Assembly (NCBI RefSeq): GCF_019649055.1
Contig: NW_026570304.1
Span: 124,001 to 188,000 of the forward strand
Reading direction: 5' to 3'
DNA length: 64,000 bases
Source: Paramacrobiotus metropolitanus
Taxonomy: Eukaryota; Tardigrada; Eutardigrada; Parachela; Macrobiotidae
Of the stretch, positions 50,758 through 62,632 are shown one piece after another. The position numbers and the translations under genes were made by a program. Position 1 is the stretch's first letter. Every line of letters begins with the position of its first letter. The notes below the pieces were generated by a model. The model was not told the DNA's origin. It saw only the letters and a list, made by a program, of their open reading frames with translations, and did not search any database.

Positions 50758-52275
50758 ATGATGGAAATTCCTAGCTTACTTCACGGTTCTTTACGGAGCA
50801 GTTATATGATAGTGGCGTTCTTCGCATTGGTTTCAGATAAGCGAACACGAACAACGGTTACCCAGGCGAGTCTTGCAGAATTTCATGATATCCGCACATA
50901 CGGCACAGTCTTTGAAAACCTGACACTTCTCTGCGCAAGGTATCATTCCGCGAACGCAGAAAAGCTTTCCGCCTCATCCAGCAAGGGTTCGCCGTGGTCG
51001 TCCAACAACGGCAATGTCCAGTGGATGTCCATGCAGAACTCGCCTTTCCCGGTGATGGCCGCGCCGATGCGCATGCTGAGAATCTTCTGCTGGCCCGGCA
51101 CACGTCGCACCATGCAGTCGTTGTTCTACAGTGCCTACTTTAAGCTGGGCATTGAAGATGAAGCCGTGGATTGAAGATCTGTACCGTGGAGCGTCCTCCG
51201 AAGAAGTGGAAAAACAGTGCAATGCGCATGACGCTGGTTCGCGCTGCTGCCCTGGCGGGATCGCAGCATTCGTCTGAACCTTTTACATCGACCTGTCTGG
51301 GCGTGGATACAAATAAACCGTACGTGCTCACCTTGAAGATTGTCCCCGTGGATCCGTATCGTTTCCTGGCTTTTTTGACGGGCGCCTGTCTGCTGTTCTT
51401 TGCGCGACGAATGAGCCGCAATACATTTTTCATTATTCTTCCGGGATCAGTATTGCCTTGGTAGGTTCATTGTTGCTGGCGGTGTTTTTAATCAGCCGGA
51501 TGATTCCGCGGAAAGCGGCGGGGATCTCGTTTCTGGTTGGTGATTTATTTTCTCTAGACGTTGTGGAAGAATTTTCGGGAGACAATTTACGATCATCGCA
51601 ATTATGTCGTGGCATACATTATCATCGTCTCAACCATCACCTTCATGCTCATTTATCGCTTCGGCGGGATTCGCAGTCCGGAGACAATGAATTGAATATT
51701 ATGCAGTGGAAGTTGCAGATTGTGGGCGCGTTGATTATGTACTTCAGCGTGACGACTGAACCGATCGGCATGGCGTTGATTTGCGCCGCCGCCGCGTTTG
51801 ATATGGTCATCCACAGTGGGTGTAATTTCCGGAGATTTAAAATTATTAATAAACTCTTTCCGCCGCGACCGCGCAAACTGCTGTCACCCGATGAGTTGGA
51901 AGAGGTGGGACGACGGGAGACAGCCAAAGAATTAAAGAAGCTGCGGGAGTATGCCAATAGTCCCGAGTAAGTCATGGTCATTGGTAAAGCGACTGAGCAG
52001 TCCGTCGCGGTTCGGTTCGTTTGTGGAAGACGGTACGCATCTTTCGCTAGATGAGGTGGACACGTATGAGCGGGAAGTGTCGTGCAGTGGATCTGACGAT
52101 GAGGACGAACCACCGGCGTCGGCGCCCGTGCAGCTGCGCTTCTCCTCATCGGCCAGCTCGCATTGGCGGTCACATCGGAATAGTCCGCTGCGATCGGCGC
52201 ACTCGCCGCCGTGGAATCGACATGGGAGCCGGAACGGGAATGGAGTCGATGATTTGATGGCTCATAATTTATGAG
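50758..52275 (+). pseudogene. NEMP1/TMEM194 nuclear-envelope protein remnant
   Basis: From about 51280 the translation follows NEMP proteins (inner nuclear membrane): a beta-rich part (PYVLTLKIVPVDPYRFLAF), helix LTGACLLFF, HYSSGISIALVGSLLLAVFL, RMIPRK, LWKNFRETIYDHRN with helix VVAYIIIVSTITFMLIYRF, IMQWKLQIVGALIMYFSV, then the NEMP tail FPPRPRKLLSPDELEEVGRR, KKLREYANSP, and WSLVKRL..FGSFVEDGTHL. These pieces lie in two frames and need four changes: near 51430 (a T-run one base short), near 51555, near 51690 and near 51965. Upstream, 50758-51179 is an open frame with a signal-like start (YMIVAFFALV) whose homology is unclear. As it stands no full protein can be made. Sequencing error in homopolymers is possible for one change, less so for four. 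Confidence 0.72.
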
Positions 52276-52592
52276 TAGCACCAGCGTGTCGTAACTGTTT
52301 TTGCATTTCGAGGTACGAAATTGTGATTGTGTTCTATCTTGGCAAAACTTTTTTCTCAGTATTCTCTTTAAATGTTCCCCGCAAATGCGCAGACGAAATT
52401 GAACTCGTATTATGTTAAAGGGCAGTTTGAAATCGTAGCACACTTTTTCGCTGTTGAATTGCTTTGCCTTTGCTTTGCCTTTGCTTTTTTCGCTGTTGAA
52501 TTGCTTATATGAAGATGCAGACGAAAAGAACACAGAACAAGTTTGGAAATTGGTTAGTGCTTACACAGTAGCAGTTGAAAACCTCAAAGTGA

Positions 52593-55015
52593 TTACCCTT
52601 TTGAGCTTAAGAAAGCCGCTAGCCCAAGAGAGGGATCTCTTATTGGTTGTTCATTAAAATCCGAACGATCCAAACTGTAGATCATGTCGGTGGGATCAAG
52701 AATGAAATCTTCCGGTGGATTGCAAATAACAAAACGCTTCGCTGCTCTCGAGCTGTCATCTGCCGGGTCCACCTTCCGGTAGACACCCAGACATAATCAG
52801 CTAAATGTTACCAGTGCATCGATAAATAAACCGCCATACGCCGACTCCTATGATCAAACAAGCGAATTCATGAAATTAAGATAATTTTTATTTCTGGGCG
52901 ATGTCACTGATGCAGTCGTATTCTTACCGCATGCACCGATACGGCCCGGAAGAAATTGAAAACTGGTTTACTATAACTTAATTTTTCACCATTGCGGGTT
53001 TGGAAATATTGGCGCCGTCGATCATACCTATAGATAAAACGATTATAACAGTAATACACCCCGTATGGACATAAACATGCGAGAAAAAAACAAAAAAGAC
53101 GGTATTTGCATCAAAAATTTACCGGCTCCCTCGGCAAGAATTTTTTCCAGTTCCAGCGATGCCCCACCGAAAATCATGGTGCGGAAGACGTTGACGATAA
53201 CAGGGTTAAAAAATGGCTTTATCATCAATAAATCCAGCAGAATGCCAGAAAAGCACCGTCCGCAAGCATAAGGCTGTGTCATGTAAAACTCCGTCCCCGG
53301 AAGGTCATCGTCATCCTGATCCAGAAACTGCGCATTGGTATCCCGCACTAGTAAAAACGTATATTTTCGGCCACGGGCATTGGAAATGACAGGATCAAGC
53401 AAATTTTTAATGTAAAAAAAAACAAAAGAAAAGCCAAAAAGATAATGAAATACAGGAGTCACTGAAATTTGGAAGTTTCTGAGGAAGCGTTTACTAGATT
53501 AAAAGTACTGTACAAACGAGTACAGTTTACAGTAGTTTAATTACCTACGCACCACGTAGTCTAGTTTAATGCTCTGGTACCATTAAAGAAAACGCTAGAA
53601 ACTTAGAGAAGCCTCTCTGATAGAAAAAGCAACACAGATCTTAAAAAGATTGATTAAAAATACATTGCAGATAGATACATATTTAAAGAGCATCGATTCT
53701 GAATCTCCGACAGGAACGACTTCCGCTTTGTTGTTCAATAAAATCAGCGGAAGCCCTTCATTGGCTTCGTTTGACATAGTTGTTTTATTTGTACAGATCT
53801 GATGACAATTATTCGGTCCACTTGTAATGACTGTACCTACATAGGTACCTTTGTTCAGTAAAGGGGCTTCTGTTTATGCGCGATGCGGCTCGTTCAACAG
53901 GAGTCGTTACTACAGACCCGTCGTTGCGTCCTTTCGACTGTTTAAAATTTTGTGCACCTACGGACCGACTTCCTAAACTCTTCTCTTCCCATTAGCCGGC
54001 CAACAAATAATATGTCAAACGAACCCGAAACTTTAATAATCTACTATTTGGCATATCAGCCTGACACAGTAATATTATAATCGGCAGTACAGATAGGACT
54101 ACTCACGAATATCGGTTATAAGCGGCACTTCATAACCAGTTTGCCGGGCTCGCGTCTTCAGTGAAATTCTTTGTTGGTACATGCTTTCGCCTTCCTCGCG
54201 GCTGTAAATCAGAAAAGACAGATATTATGACACTTTCTTGTCGCCAATGTTTCTTAAAAAACAGAAGCTGTTCAGTATTATTTACGATTTGCGGCCTCTT
54301 CTTCGGAAAATCTCATGGCGCGCACATTGAGAGTAGCCAGAATTACCGTTTTATCGATGAGCGCATTATCGACATTCTGCATTTGAGCACCGGAACTCGG
54401 TGAACCGATAATCACGCACATTTTACATGTGTTCAGTGTGACCGAACGCAGGTCAGCTCGATTTAAAGCGGTGCCCTACGAAAGAATTGATCAAGTAGTT
54501 GTAATACCAAAAAAATTAACGATATCATATTCTAACAAGGACTAAATGTCAATGCTTGTATAAGAGTGAAACATGCCATACTCCAAGTCTCCAAACACCG
54601 TAGTTACAGAGTATGTTAACACAGTTTACTTTGCTGCCATCAGTTAATGCCGAAAAAATTCTTTTTACGAAAAATATACTACAGTATATCTTCGGAGTAT
54701 AACCGCGCGTAGCGCAACTTACTCTAACGACATGTATTCGAGGCAAATTCGGAAGATATGTCCATTCCTACAATAAAATTCACCGATTCTGCTAAATGGA
54801 CGAGGATAACGACAGAAGAAAAGTCGAAGCACCTTCTTCATAAAACTGTGGTCACTCAAAATGACAACATCGCGCAGCTCCCGTGGCTTCACAACACTGG
54901 ACCGTAGAAGTGGAATAAAACTGTGCAAACCAACGATTTGAGATCCCGGTTGCGATAAAATGCAAAAAACGATGTGCCCGCTGAATTCGGCCTTGGCAGC
55001 TTGTTGTCGCGTTGC
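52593..55015 (-). pseudogene. BK (slo, KCNMA1-type) potassium channel, RCK2 remnant
   Basis: Minus-strand pieces follow the C-terminal third of Slo1. About 55000-54750 reads SGHIVFCILSQPGSQIVGLH, then LRDVVILSDHSFMKKVLR. Exon 54475-54286 reads LNRADLRSVTLNTCKMCVII, then KTVILATLNVRAM. Exon 54201-54107 reads TGYEVPLITDI. Exon 53347-53123 has the calcium bowl (AQFLDQDDDDLPGTEFYMTQ) and EKILAEGAG. Exon 52847-52593 reads YGGLFIDAL, LCLGVYRK, KRFVICNPPEDFILDPTDMI and its own stop. Lesions: a frame change near 54820, a phase mismatch between the second and third pieces, no clear exon for the stretch after AEGAG, and a TGA at 52797-52799 inside the last exon, just before LCLGVYR. Pore, S0-S6 and RCK1 are absent from the window. 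Confidence 0.8.
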
Positions 55016-56262
55016 TTAAAAAATAACAGTCCCGTTCGGATACGGAGTGGAAGCAAGTGCGTGCAGTGCTTACACAGTACGTACTTAATACTGAGAAATC
55101 CCTGCTAAATGCTAACTATACCACCGCTTAAAATACAGTTTCTCCCGATCGATTTTATTCATTACAGTGTTTGTGTATTTGTGCATTGTTGTAAAAGGTT
55201 GTGCGAATCAGTTCCGTAGAAAGCACTAATTTGACAACTAAAAATGCGATAGGTTACTTTTCGGTTGTCTACATATTTAACTGTTTTAACCGGTGGTGCC
55301 ACTGTATATATGCAATTCAAATCATTAGAAGATTACAGTAACTTTTAAATGATGTGACTAAAGATAATAGTCATCGACTGCGCATAGAAGTATTCTGGAT
55401 AGCGTCATACGTACTCCGGCTTTACAACCGTGCTTTACAAACCAACGAATAGGTTAAATTCACGATCGTAGTGATAGCAGATCTTACCGTTTCCGAAACA
55501 GTTCTGTCATCGAGATTTCGGGTCTTCACCAAGTTCTTACGCAATGCACGCTTGCATTTAATTCGATTTTCATGTAACACTAACGCTACTCATATCAGAA
55601 AAACGGTGAAAGAAGGTTCATTCACAACTCGGATGAAAAAAATTATTAATGCTGGTTAATCAACCAGAAGACGTATTCATTACAGGCGATACATTCTAAT
55701 AAAAGCACTAAACACATAAATATTCCTCCGACAGCAGAAATAAATTACGCATAAAATCAAACGCTTGACAATCAAAAACTGAAGTAATTAAGACAACTTA
55801 AATTATCTCTTCTCAATAAAAAGAAAAAATGGTTACAAAATACTAATAGCCCCCGCGTCATGATGTGCTTGAAGATGCAGGCGTACAGGAGAGGAACCAT
55901 GCGGAAGCTAAACCACCAGGGAAGCTTCTAGCGGAGTGGACGCGCGTGCCCGCTTGTATTTGCGATGTGGGCGCATCTCATATCGACGGCGCGTAAGCCC
56001 TCTCTTCATGCTAAGAATAAAGGAAATGTAAACAAAAAATATATTGCAATGTTTAATTAGATTAACGATCTCGTACGTTTTATCCCAGCCGTGTACGCTT
56101 TGGTAAGTGTACCCATTTAGCGGCTCGAATTCGCGAAACGCCAGCTACAAACACAAACACAATTAACTGGTGATTTCATGGAGCAGCCGGTGGGACAAGA
56201 AAAGAGCAGCGACAGAATACGACGGAGAAAGGCTTAGAAACTAGAAAATAATTTTAGTGCCA
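55016..56262. other. Gene-free stretch
   Basis: Neither the RCK1 nor the pore region of the BK channel can be found here on either strand, and no other exon is supported. This separates the channel remnant from the intact PTB-like gene. Confidence 0.5.
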
Positions 56263-59200
56263 CTACAGAGTACGTACGCGATTTTTTCGCTGCAGCTTCA
56301 CCACCGCGAATTTACGCGGAGGAGAAAAGTGTGCTCGATCAGCGGCGCGGGTCGGGACGTTATCAATGAAGGCTTTATATGACCGAGGAGTCATTTCCTC
56401 CACACGGCGTTGCTCCTTAAAATCGCGAACCGGCGTACCAAGGGCGTCATCAGAGGCGGGCGTGTGGTAATGTTTACCCAGCCGAACTGAGCTGAGAGAG
56501 GACGGTGTCTGGTCAGCGCTTCCGACGTCGTCCTCGTCCTGCCATACATCGTCTGCCCCCAACTCATTTCCCGTTTCCTCGTCCTCTACACTGCCCAATG
56601 TCTCGTTAGGCTGAGAAGAAACGCGAGACGGCGGTGTACCAGATACGCCGCGCACCGACCCGTCCTACCAAAGAAACGGCGTCACCACACACACTGACCG
56701 CGAAAACTGTGGCGCCATTTGCTTTCACCTGAACATTTTCGTTGGCCATGGCAACCGGATTGCCGGCGTTTGCATGTTGACCCGCTTGGACCACGTTTTG
56801 CGTCCCGAGAAAGGCAGACGGCAGCAAACGGTGAATGGCACCAACGACACTGTCCGACTTTGAACACAAAACTCAAACCAAAACACAATAAAATTAGCAA
56901 AAACGACAGCTTACTGATTTAGCAGTTTTGATAACATAAAACTGGTTGCCGCACACGTAGCCAAACGAATGTAAGCTGGCCTTATCGCGCCAGATGCGTC
57001 TGATTTCCGGTCCCGGGTGTGTACCAATGCCTCCATCTACAACGTCAAACAATCGTGAAGATGTTATATTTATTATTATTAAAGTTATTCTACCCATCAG
57101 CAATTTATACAGTAATTCATACACATTTGACATAGCATAAACGAAGCAAAATACATATGCACGTTAACGTATCTCCACTGTACATACTAGTAGATCTGGA
57201 TTCATAATTTCAGGCTCCTCACACTTTAAGCTTCCAGTCAAATTATTTTGAGGTCAATCTGGCTTCCAGCATTTGAGACGAAATACGAGTAAAAGCTTTA
57301 TTTCCCATTTTAATGGTTAGATTTTGGTCGTGTATTTTTTAATTTTTTTAATATTGTTATTCAAGTACTTTCGATGAAGAAATTAAGCAAGTAACATACC
57401 ATTTACCAATACATTAAATACAATGCAATATAAATACAATACGAAATATTTCTGAAGATGAACGATATACCTATTGTATTACTATTATTTCATTAAAAAT
57501 CTTTTGTTTTCAATTGAAAAGGATCAGCTGATGACATGGCCGCGGAAAAACCCGGCAACGAAACACCCGACGCATTAAACACCACACCTACCTCGCCAGG
57601 ATCTTCGAAAATGTGGATGCCGTTACGGGTTACAGTGATGGAAATCTTCGGCTGATGGTCTTCAGCTTTCATCTTTTCGCTATGTCCATCTAGCGCAGCG
57701 TCGTCCGTGGCCCCGTTCTTCAAGCGTACCACACCGACCAATCGCCCACCGAACTGAAACTCATCCATCGGCGAAACCACTGCAACCGAACAGAAACAAT
57801 CAGAGTTTGGTTCGCATCATCCCCGTACGCACGACTTCCAGCCACGCCGACGACGACCACGCTGACCTGCAGCACGCCGGTTGGAGTTCTCGCTGCCTTC
57901 ACGACTGTTTAGAAGGGTAAGGGCGGAGTCATCTAACACTCGGCGACGTTTTTGGTTGGCCGTGGCGCCCCGCAGCACACCGGATGCCGTTCTGCTGGTA
58001 CCCGCGCGTGGGGCTGCTTTCCGGCGCTGCGCCACGGGACTGGATGATAAGGATTCCATCTCCAGAGAGACAATAACCGTCTGTTTTGTGGGCGCGCGGC
58101 TGGGACCAGTTACCGGAGTTCCTCCCGCACCTGCGTAATCAAACCGACATTTTCAGCTTTTTCCTGACTACACAACGTTGTAATGCTCTACCGGTAGCCG
58201 AAAACATAATTTCAGTATTTAAACAACATATCCCAAATTCTGGTGAGATGGGCAATACCAAACTGCATCGGTTATGAATGTATTTTTACTTTTTCAATAC
58301 TTGGCATCTTTGCATTTGACCTAAAAGTTGAGCGTATAATAGATAATAGTTTTTACCGTATAATAAATGCCATGACTTTTTACAGCCGTTAATAAGCATG
58401 CGCTCTCGTTCGGCCGTTATCCATCAAATAAACCTATGTAATACTACTAATACTAGATAGAATATTATAATTTTATTGCGGCTGCTATAATTTCTTTTCA
58501 TTAATATTTTCTAACTAACGTGTTCATTTTTATATTTTATAGTCACCGTATTTATGTTTTACTTACGGAACGCATGAGCACACAATTACAGAGTAAGCAA
58601 CAACAAGCTATAGCTGAAGTAGCCGTTGGTCACGGAGATCTAGAACTTTACTCATCAACCGGTTGTTTACCTGCTTGATTGCCATCGGCTGCACGTGAAA
58701 CGGAACGGGACGGAGTCGGCAGCTCTTCAAACGAGGACTCCCGCTCGTCGGAAGAAATTGATGGAATTCCAGGAAGAGAAAGTTCCTCCTGCTGCTCAGC
58801 ATCCGACACGCGAGCCTTTTCCGGAGCGAGGGCGCCGTCCTCCTTTTTCTTCAACTACATGCAATTTTTTATTACAGTAGTATTATTTTTAAATTTTTTT
58901 TCGAAACCAGAACTGCAGAAACGACAGCTCACCATCCACGCACGGAACTCCGTTTTATTGCCCTGCGGAAAACGGCTCCAGAAGATTTCTAAATGGCGCA
59001 ATTGGAGCACGGGATCCGCGATTCCCCACATCTTCGCGGGCCAATCTTTCTGGATTCGGCCGTCCGAAACTTTGACCAAATCGGCCGTCAGGCGGTAATG
59101 AGTGAGATCTTCCGGTCGTCTCGATCGTGTCTTTATCGTCTGGACAGCCTCCACGTATGGCTTCCAGTGGTTCTTCGCCCCCGCACCGGCATGCTCACGG

Positions 59201-59407
59201 CAGGTGACGAGCTCCGGAATACAAAGATCCTCACGACCATCGTATCCCAGATCAAAGATCTCCCGTGAGCCGCACCCATCACATTTCGGTCGGAAACGGC
59301 CGGTTTGCGCGCCGGCAGTGCTAGGGTTGGACGCCGGGCCCGTAGCGCATCCGTAGTAAAACGAAATTGCCGCATGGTGAGTGGTTGCAATGTGCGTTAG
59401 CACATGG
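56263..59407 (-). CDS. Multi-exon gene with PTB/PID-like domain, otherwise unrecognised
   Basis: Seven minus-strand exons join in phase: 59407-58933, 58854-58671, 58130-57867, 57779-57588, 57036-56915, 56857-56729 and 56664-56263, giving 588 residues or more. A further 5' exon is needed, since the first exon starts in mid-codon and lacks an early ATG. Exon 1 has a CDGCG zinc-knuckle-like motif and a compact segment (DWPAKMWGIADPVLQLRHLE). Exons 2-3 are Ser, Pro and Arg-rich. Exons 4-6 read GRLVGVVRLKNG, KISITVTRNGIHIFED, then IRRIWRDK, HSFGYVCGNQFYVI and AIHRLLPSAF, the strand and helix order of a PTB/PID domain. The C-terminus is acidic, then basic. The fourth donor is weak (gtgtgg); a stronger gtaggt four bases earlier would break phase. 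Frames are clean, so the gene looks functional. Confidence 0.68.
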
Positions 59408-60266
59408 CTGCAAATAAATTATTTTGGAAATCACACATCACATCATCTGAGAACGCGCTGCCAGCTCCTATTAAAATCAAATAAGATTTAAATTATTATC
59501 CCAGAATTAAGGTTTTAGTTGCAGAAAAAAGTTAATCGAGTAATTTTACCTGCTGAATTGAGCATTTGATTTTTAACTACAATGACATGACTTTTACGTA
59601 AAACTTTAATTTTGAATAATAATTTTATCGTTATCCAGATTAAACTAGTTTACTGATTTCTAAATTTTTATACATTTATAATAATAATAATAGTATTAGT
59701 AGACAGATATCCGTAGTTATTGAATAATTTAAAAAAAATTCAATAATCCACACGCCGAATCTAAGTTCCAGCTGCCGGCAACCGTACAAATCACATTAAT
59801 TTTGTAACCCAAAATGCATCGGTATTTTTTGTTCCATCTAATTTCTCACTGAAATATTTTCAGACAAAGTCGAGATCACACTGTACTTCACATAGAATTA
59901 GAATTTTGGAAATTTTCCAACAACAGTCAAGCGTACGAGTACCTGCGCGTCAGATTGTCACGGTTGCCGTTGCAGAAGTACTTTCCACACGCAGCCTCTT
60001 CACATAATATTAGGTATTCCTGGCCTGTGATTCCACAGTAGCTGTACAAAAATCACGGCTGTCGTTAAAATGTGTTTAATTAAGAAATTAAGTGAGCCAG
60101 CATGTTCCTGCAATCTGTACAGTCAATCGACGATCGATATGATTGATATGCTCGATTACACCCACGTACCCACACTGTGGCCTCCGCGAGGTCATTTTGG
60201 CGGACGATAAGAGCGAAGCAGCAACACGTGTGGAATGGGGCAGGAGGAACAACGGCGGGCGGAAAG
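59408..60266. other. AT-rich stretch, no gene supported
   Basis: The missing 5' exon of the PTB-like gene may lie here. A 26-nt minus-strand piece at about 59440-59470 sits between an acceptor (ttttaatag) and a donor (gtgatg) but cannot be confirmed. Nothing else is recognised. Confidence 0.4.
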
Positions 60267-60367
60267 GGAATTATTCCGTTGCCGAGCAAATCCTTATCAG
60301 ACCGTTCTCCGCCACGTAGATCACTTCAGTGATCTGCAGCAGATCGCTCTCCGCCAGCAAATCAAAA
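60267..60367 (-). CDS. Candidate 3' terminal exon, unrecognised
   Basis: After the acceptor ttctgtacag the minus strand reads 33 codons to a TAA: FDLLAESDLLQITEVIYVAE, then NGLIRICSATE. The frame is helical, GC-rich and exon-like. Its centre includes an 18-bp near-palindrome (60318-60335), which is probably chance. No upstream exon is identified. Confidence 0.3.
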
Positions 60368-60470
60368 CTGTACAGAAATAACTTGTTGAAAGTTCATCAT
60401 GTAAAAATAATGTATCATACCTAAACTCACATCAGAATAAACCAACAGAAATTGACACTGTATTTCGAAA

Positions 60471-60573
60471 ATGTTCATTCTGAAAATCGCGATAGTGGCA
60501 ACACCTCACGTTAGTCGCCGGTGGACTAGCACTTTTGCTCCATCCGGGTATCGCTGGCTTTACGCTGAATACC
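60471..60573 (+). CDS. Candidate 5' exon, unrecognised
   Basis: An ATG at about 60471 opens 34 codons (MFILKIAIVATPHVSRR, then GYRWLYAEY) ending at a perfect donor (CG|gtaagt). It could be the first exon of a plus-strand gene, but no downstream exon is found. Weak support. Confidence 0.2.
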
Positions 60574-61813
60574 GGTAAGTGAATGGGGCTTATAAATGAC
60601 CATTCCTAACGCTACCTAATGAATGGCGCTTGCGGATACGTCCGCATTCGATAGTCATCCATCCGATAGCAAATGTGATGTTTCCTCTTAATTTGTTCGT
60701 TGACGTTTTAGCCGACGTTGAAACGCGCCTTCTTATTGTTTGACAATTTCTTCTGTTCGCAAAAGGTAGATCTGTACAATTGTGCTTGCCGCAGTGAACA
60801 GAGTCAACGCTTGGTCAGTTTAAATTAAATTTAGTTCTGAAAAAATACTTTTAATTTATATAGGCGTGCCTTCTGAATTGTCATTTTTTAGAATACTTCG
60901 GACAGAAGACATTTCGACGGGTTCTTAAGTACAGGAAATGGAGTAATACAGTGTCGTTTTTAAGCTGTTGGCGCTACATTCTTACGCGTAAAAGAACGGA
61001 GTTACCACGGATTGGGCAATTAGGGCAATATTACAGAGAAAAATCAGAAATGCACGGCTTGTATAATGATAAAACTGTAAAAGTAACTTGTAGGCATAGG
61101 AGCAAGAATAAACGTCGAGATGTTACTCTCCGTCCATGAAGGTAGTGCCGAGCGCGGAGTGCGATGCATACCTTGTACGTATAATAATGTCTACGAGTAT
61201 ATTGCTGTGCAGCTCAATGTTATTACGTAAAACTTTAAAAAATATTATTTTAGAAAAGATGGTACATGGATGATATTGCGTTTAACGAGTAGCGATGGTT
61301 TCGAGGAACCGGAAATGACCAAAGTGCTGTAGACATTGCTGCTGTTAGCATGTCAATCCGCCAAGCAAATCGGGCGTTTTGTGGTGACTGCGCAGAAACA
61401 ACAACAATAATCCAAACCTGGTAAAACGACAAGGAGGCAAGAACGATTCTTAAGAAGCTCGGTACGAGCAGCAAATAGCGGTTTCCTAATCCGTGTTTGT
61501 TGGTTGTATTCTACAGCATTGCGGTGATAGGTGGCGTGGATGCGGGTAAGTAACCTTTTCTCGGTGTCCTAGCTGACGCATTGACAACTGGAAAACGGCC
61601 GTCGTTTAGTTTGACTTGAGTTCCATATTGCGCTATAAGCACGAACAGGGATAGGGGCGCACGAGCCGCGCACTTGTACCAGGACAAGACAGTCCGCATT
61701 TTTTGGTAGATGGAAATGCGAAAAAAAAGCAGGCCATAAATTACGGAGACCAGTTGGAATTTTTGCCTGGTGCAAGATTTTTCGCATGAATTTAATGTTG
61801 AAATTCCTGGGAT
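60574..61813. other. Gene-free stretch
   Basis: Short open frames occur on both strands, but none has splice support or recognisable homology. Confidence 0.45.
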
Positions 61814-62632
61814 GCTTCAAGGATCACTACCGATCACTTCGGCAGTTTTCATTTCGGCCGCGTTCATTTCGGCTAAAGTTTTTCGGCCGCCAATCACTTC
61901 GGCCACAGTACATTTCGGGCAACACTCATTTTGGTTTAATTTGTAGACAACGTTAACTTCGTTGTAACTTTGGCAGCTATTTAAATTCAAGAAAGTGTTA
62001 GAAAATGACCTTGTACTGATATCAGTCCTGGAAAAATTGAAAATGGTACAGGACTAAGAAAAACAATCATTATTAAAGATTAGCAATTCAAAACAGACAG
62101 AGAGGGAAACCTCCGGAAGTGGCTCAAAACGATTGTTATGCGCCCAACCCAAAGACATTTAAGAAACCGTAGGCGGTTGCAAGGAGCCTACCGTCACAAG
62201 AGCGAAGGTTAATGATTCCAAAAACATTTCAGAAAACTAAAAGAACCTGGGAAAGCCCAAAGAATTCTGAGACAATTTAAAACAAATTTAGAAAATTAAA
62301 GAACCTTAAGAAAGCCTAAGAAGCCCAGGAAACCTAAACAAAATTAATAATAATTACAAAAACTAAGAAACTACGAAAACCCAAGCAAGCCTAAGATACC
62401 TAAGAAAAACCTAAGAAAACCTAGGAAACACAACAAAAATTTGGAAATGCAACAAAAACTAGAAAACACAAAATCTAGGAAAACGTGAAAAATTGAAGAT
62501 GGCTAAATGTGCTGGCGGTGGCCGAAATGAGTGTTGGCCGAAGTGAGCCTCGGCCGAAATGAGCGTTGGCCGAAGTGATCGTATACGGCCGAAGTGTAAC
62601 GCGGCCGAAGTGATCGGACGCGGCTTCAAGGA
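61814..62632. mobile_element. TTCGGCC-motif element with 10-bp flanking repeats
   Basis: The word gcttcaagga occurs at 61814-61823 and again at 62623-62632, bracketing 799 bp. Inside, the left 105 bp carry five or six copies of (a)tcacttcggc or catttcggcc, and the right 110 bp carry six copies of the reverse complement (ggccgaaatgag, ggccgaagtgatc). This forms long, motif-built inverted ends. The AT-rich centre (62080-62500) has loose aagaaacctaag-type repeats and no transposase. A duplication of 9-10 bp is typical of Mutator-like (MULE) elements, but motif-array ends also occur elsewhere, so the superfamily is tentative. Confidence 0.7.

Noticed and set aside
51649-52533. 294-codon open frame on the minus strand
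   Set aside because: It is the longest frame in the window but is antisense to the NEMP remnant, whose plus-strand translation has clear family motifs.
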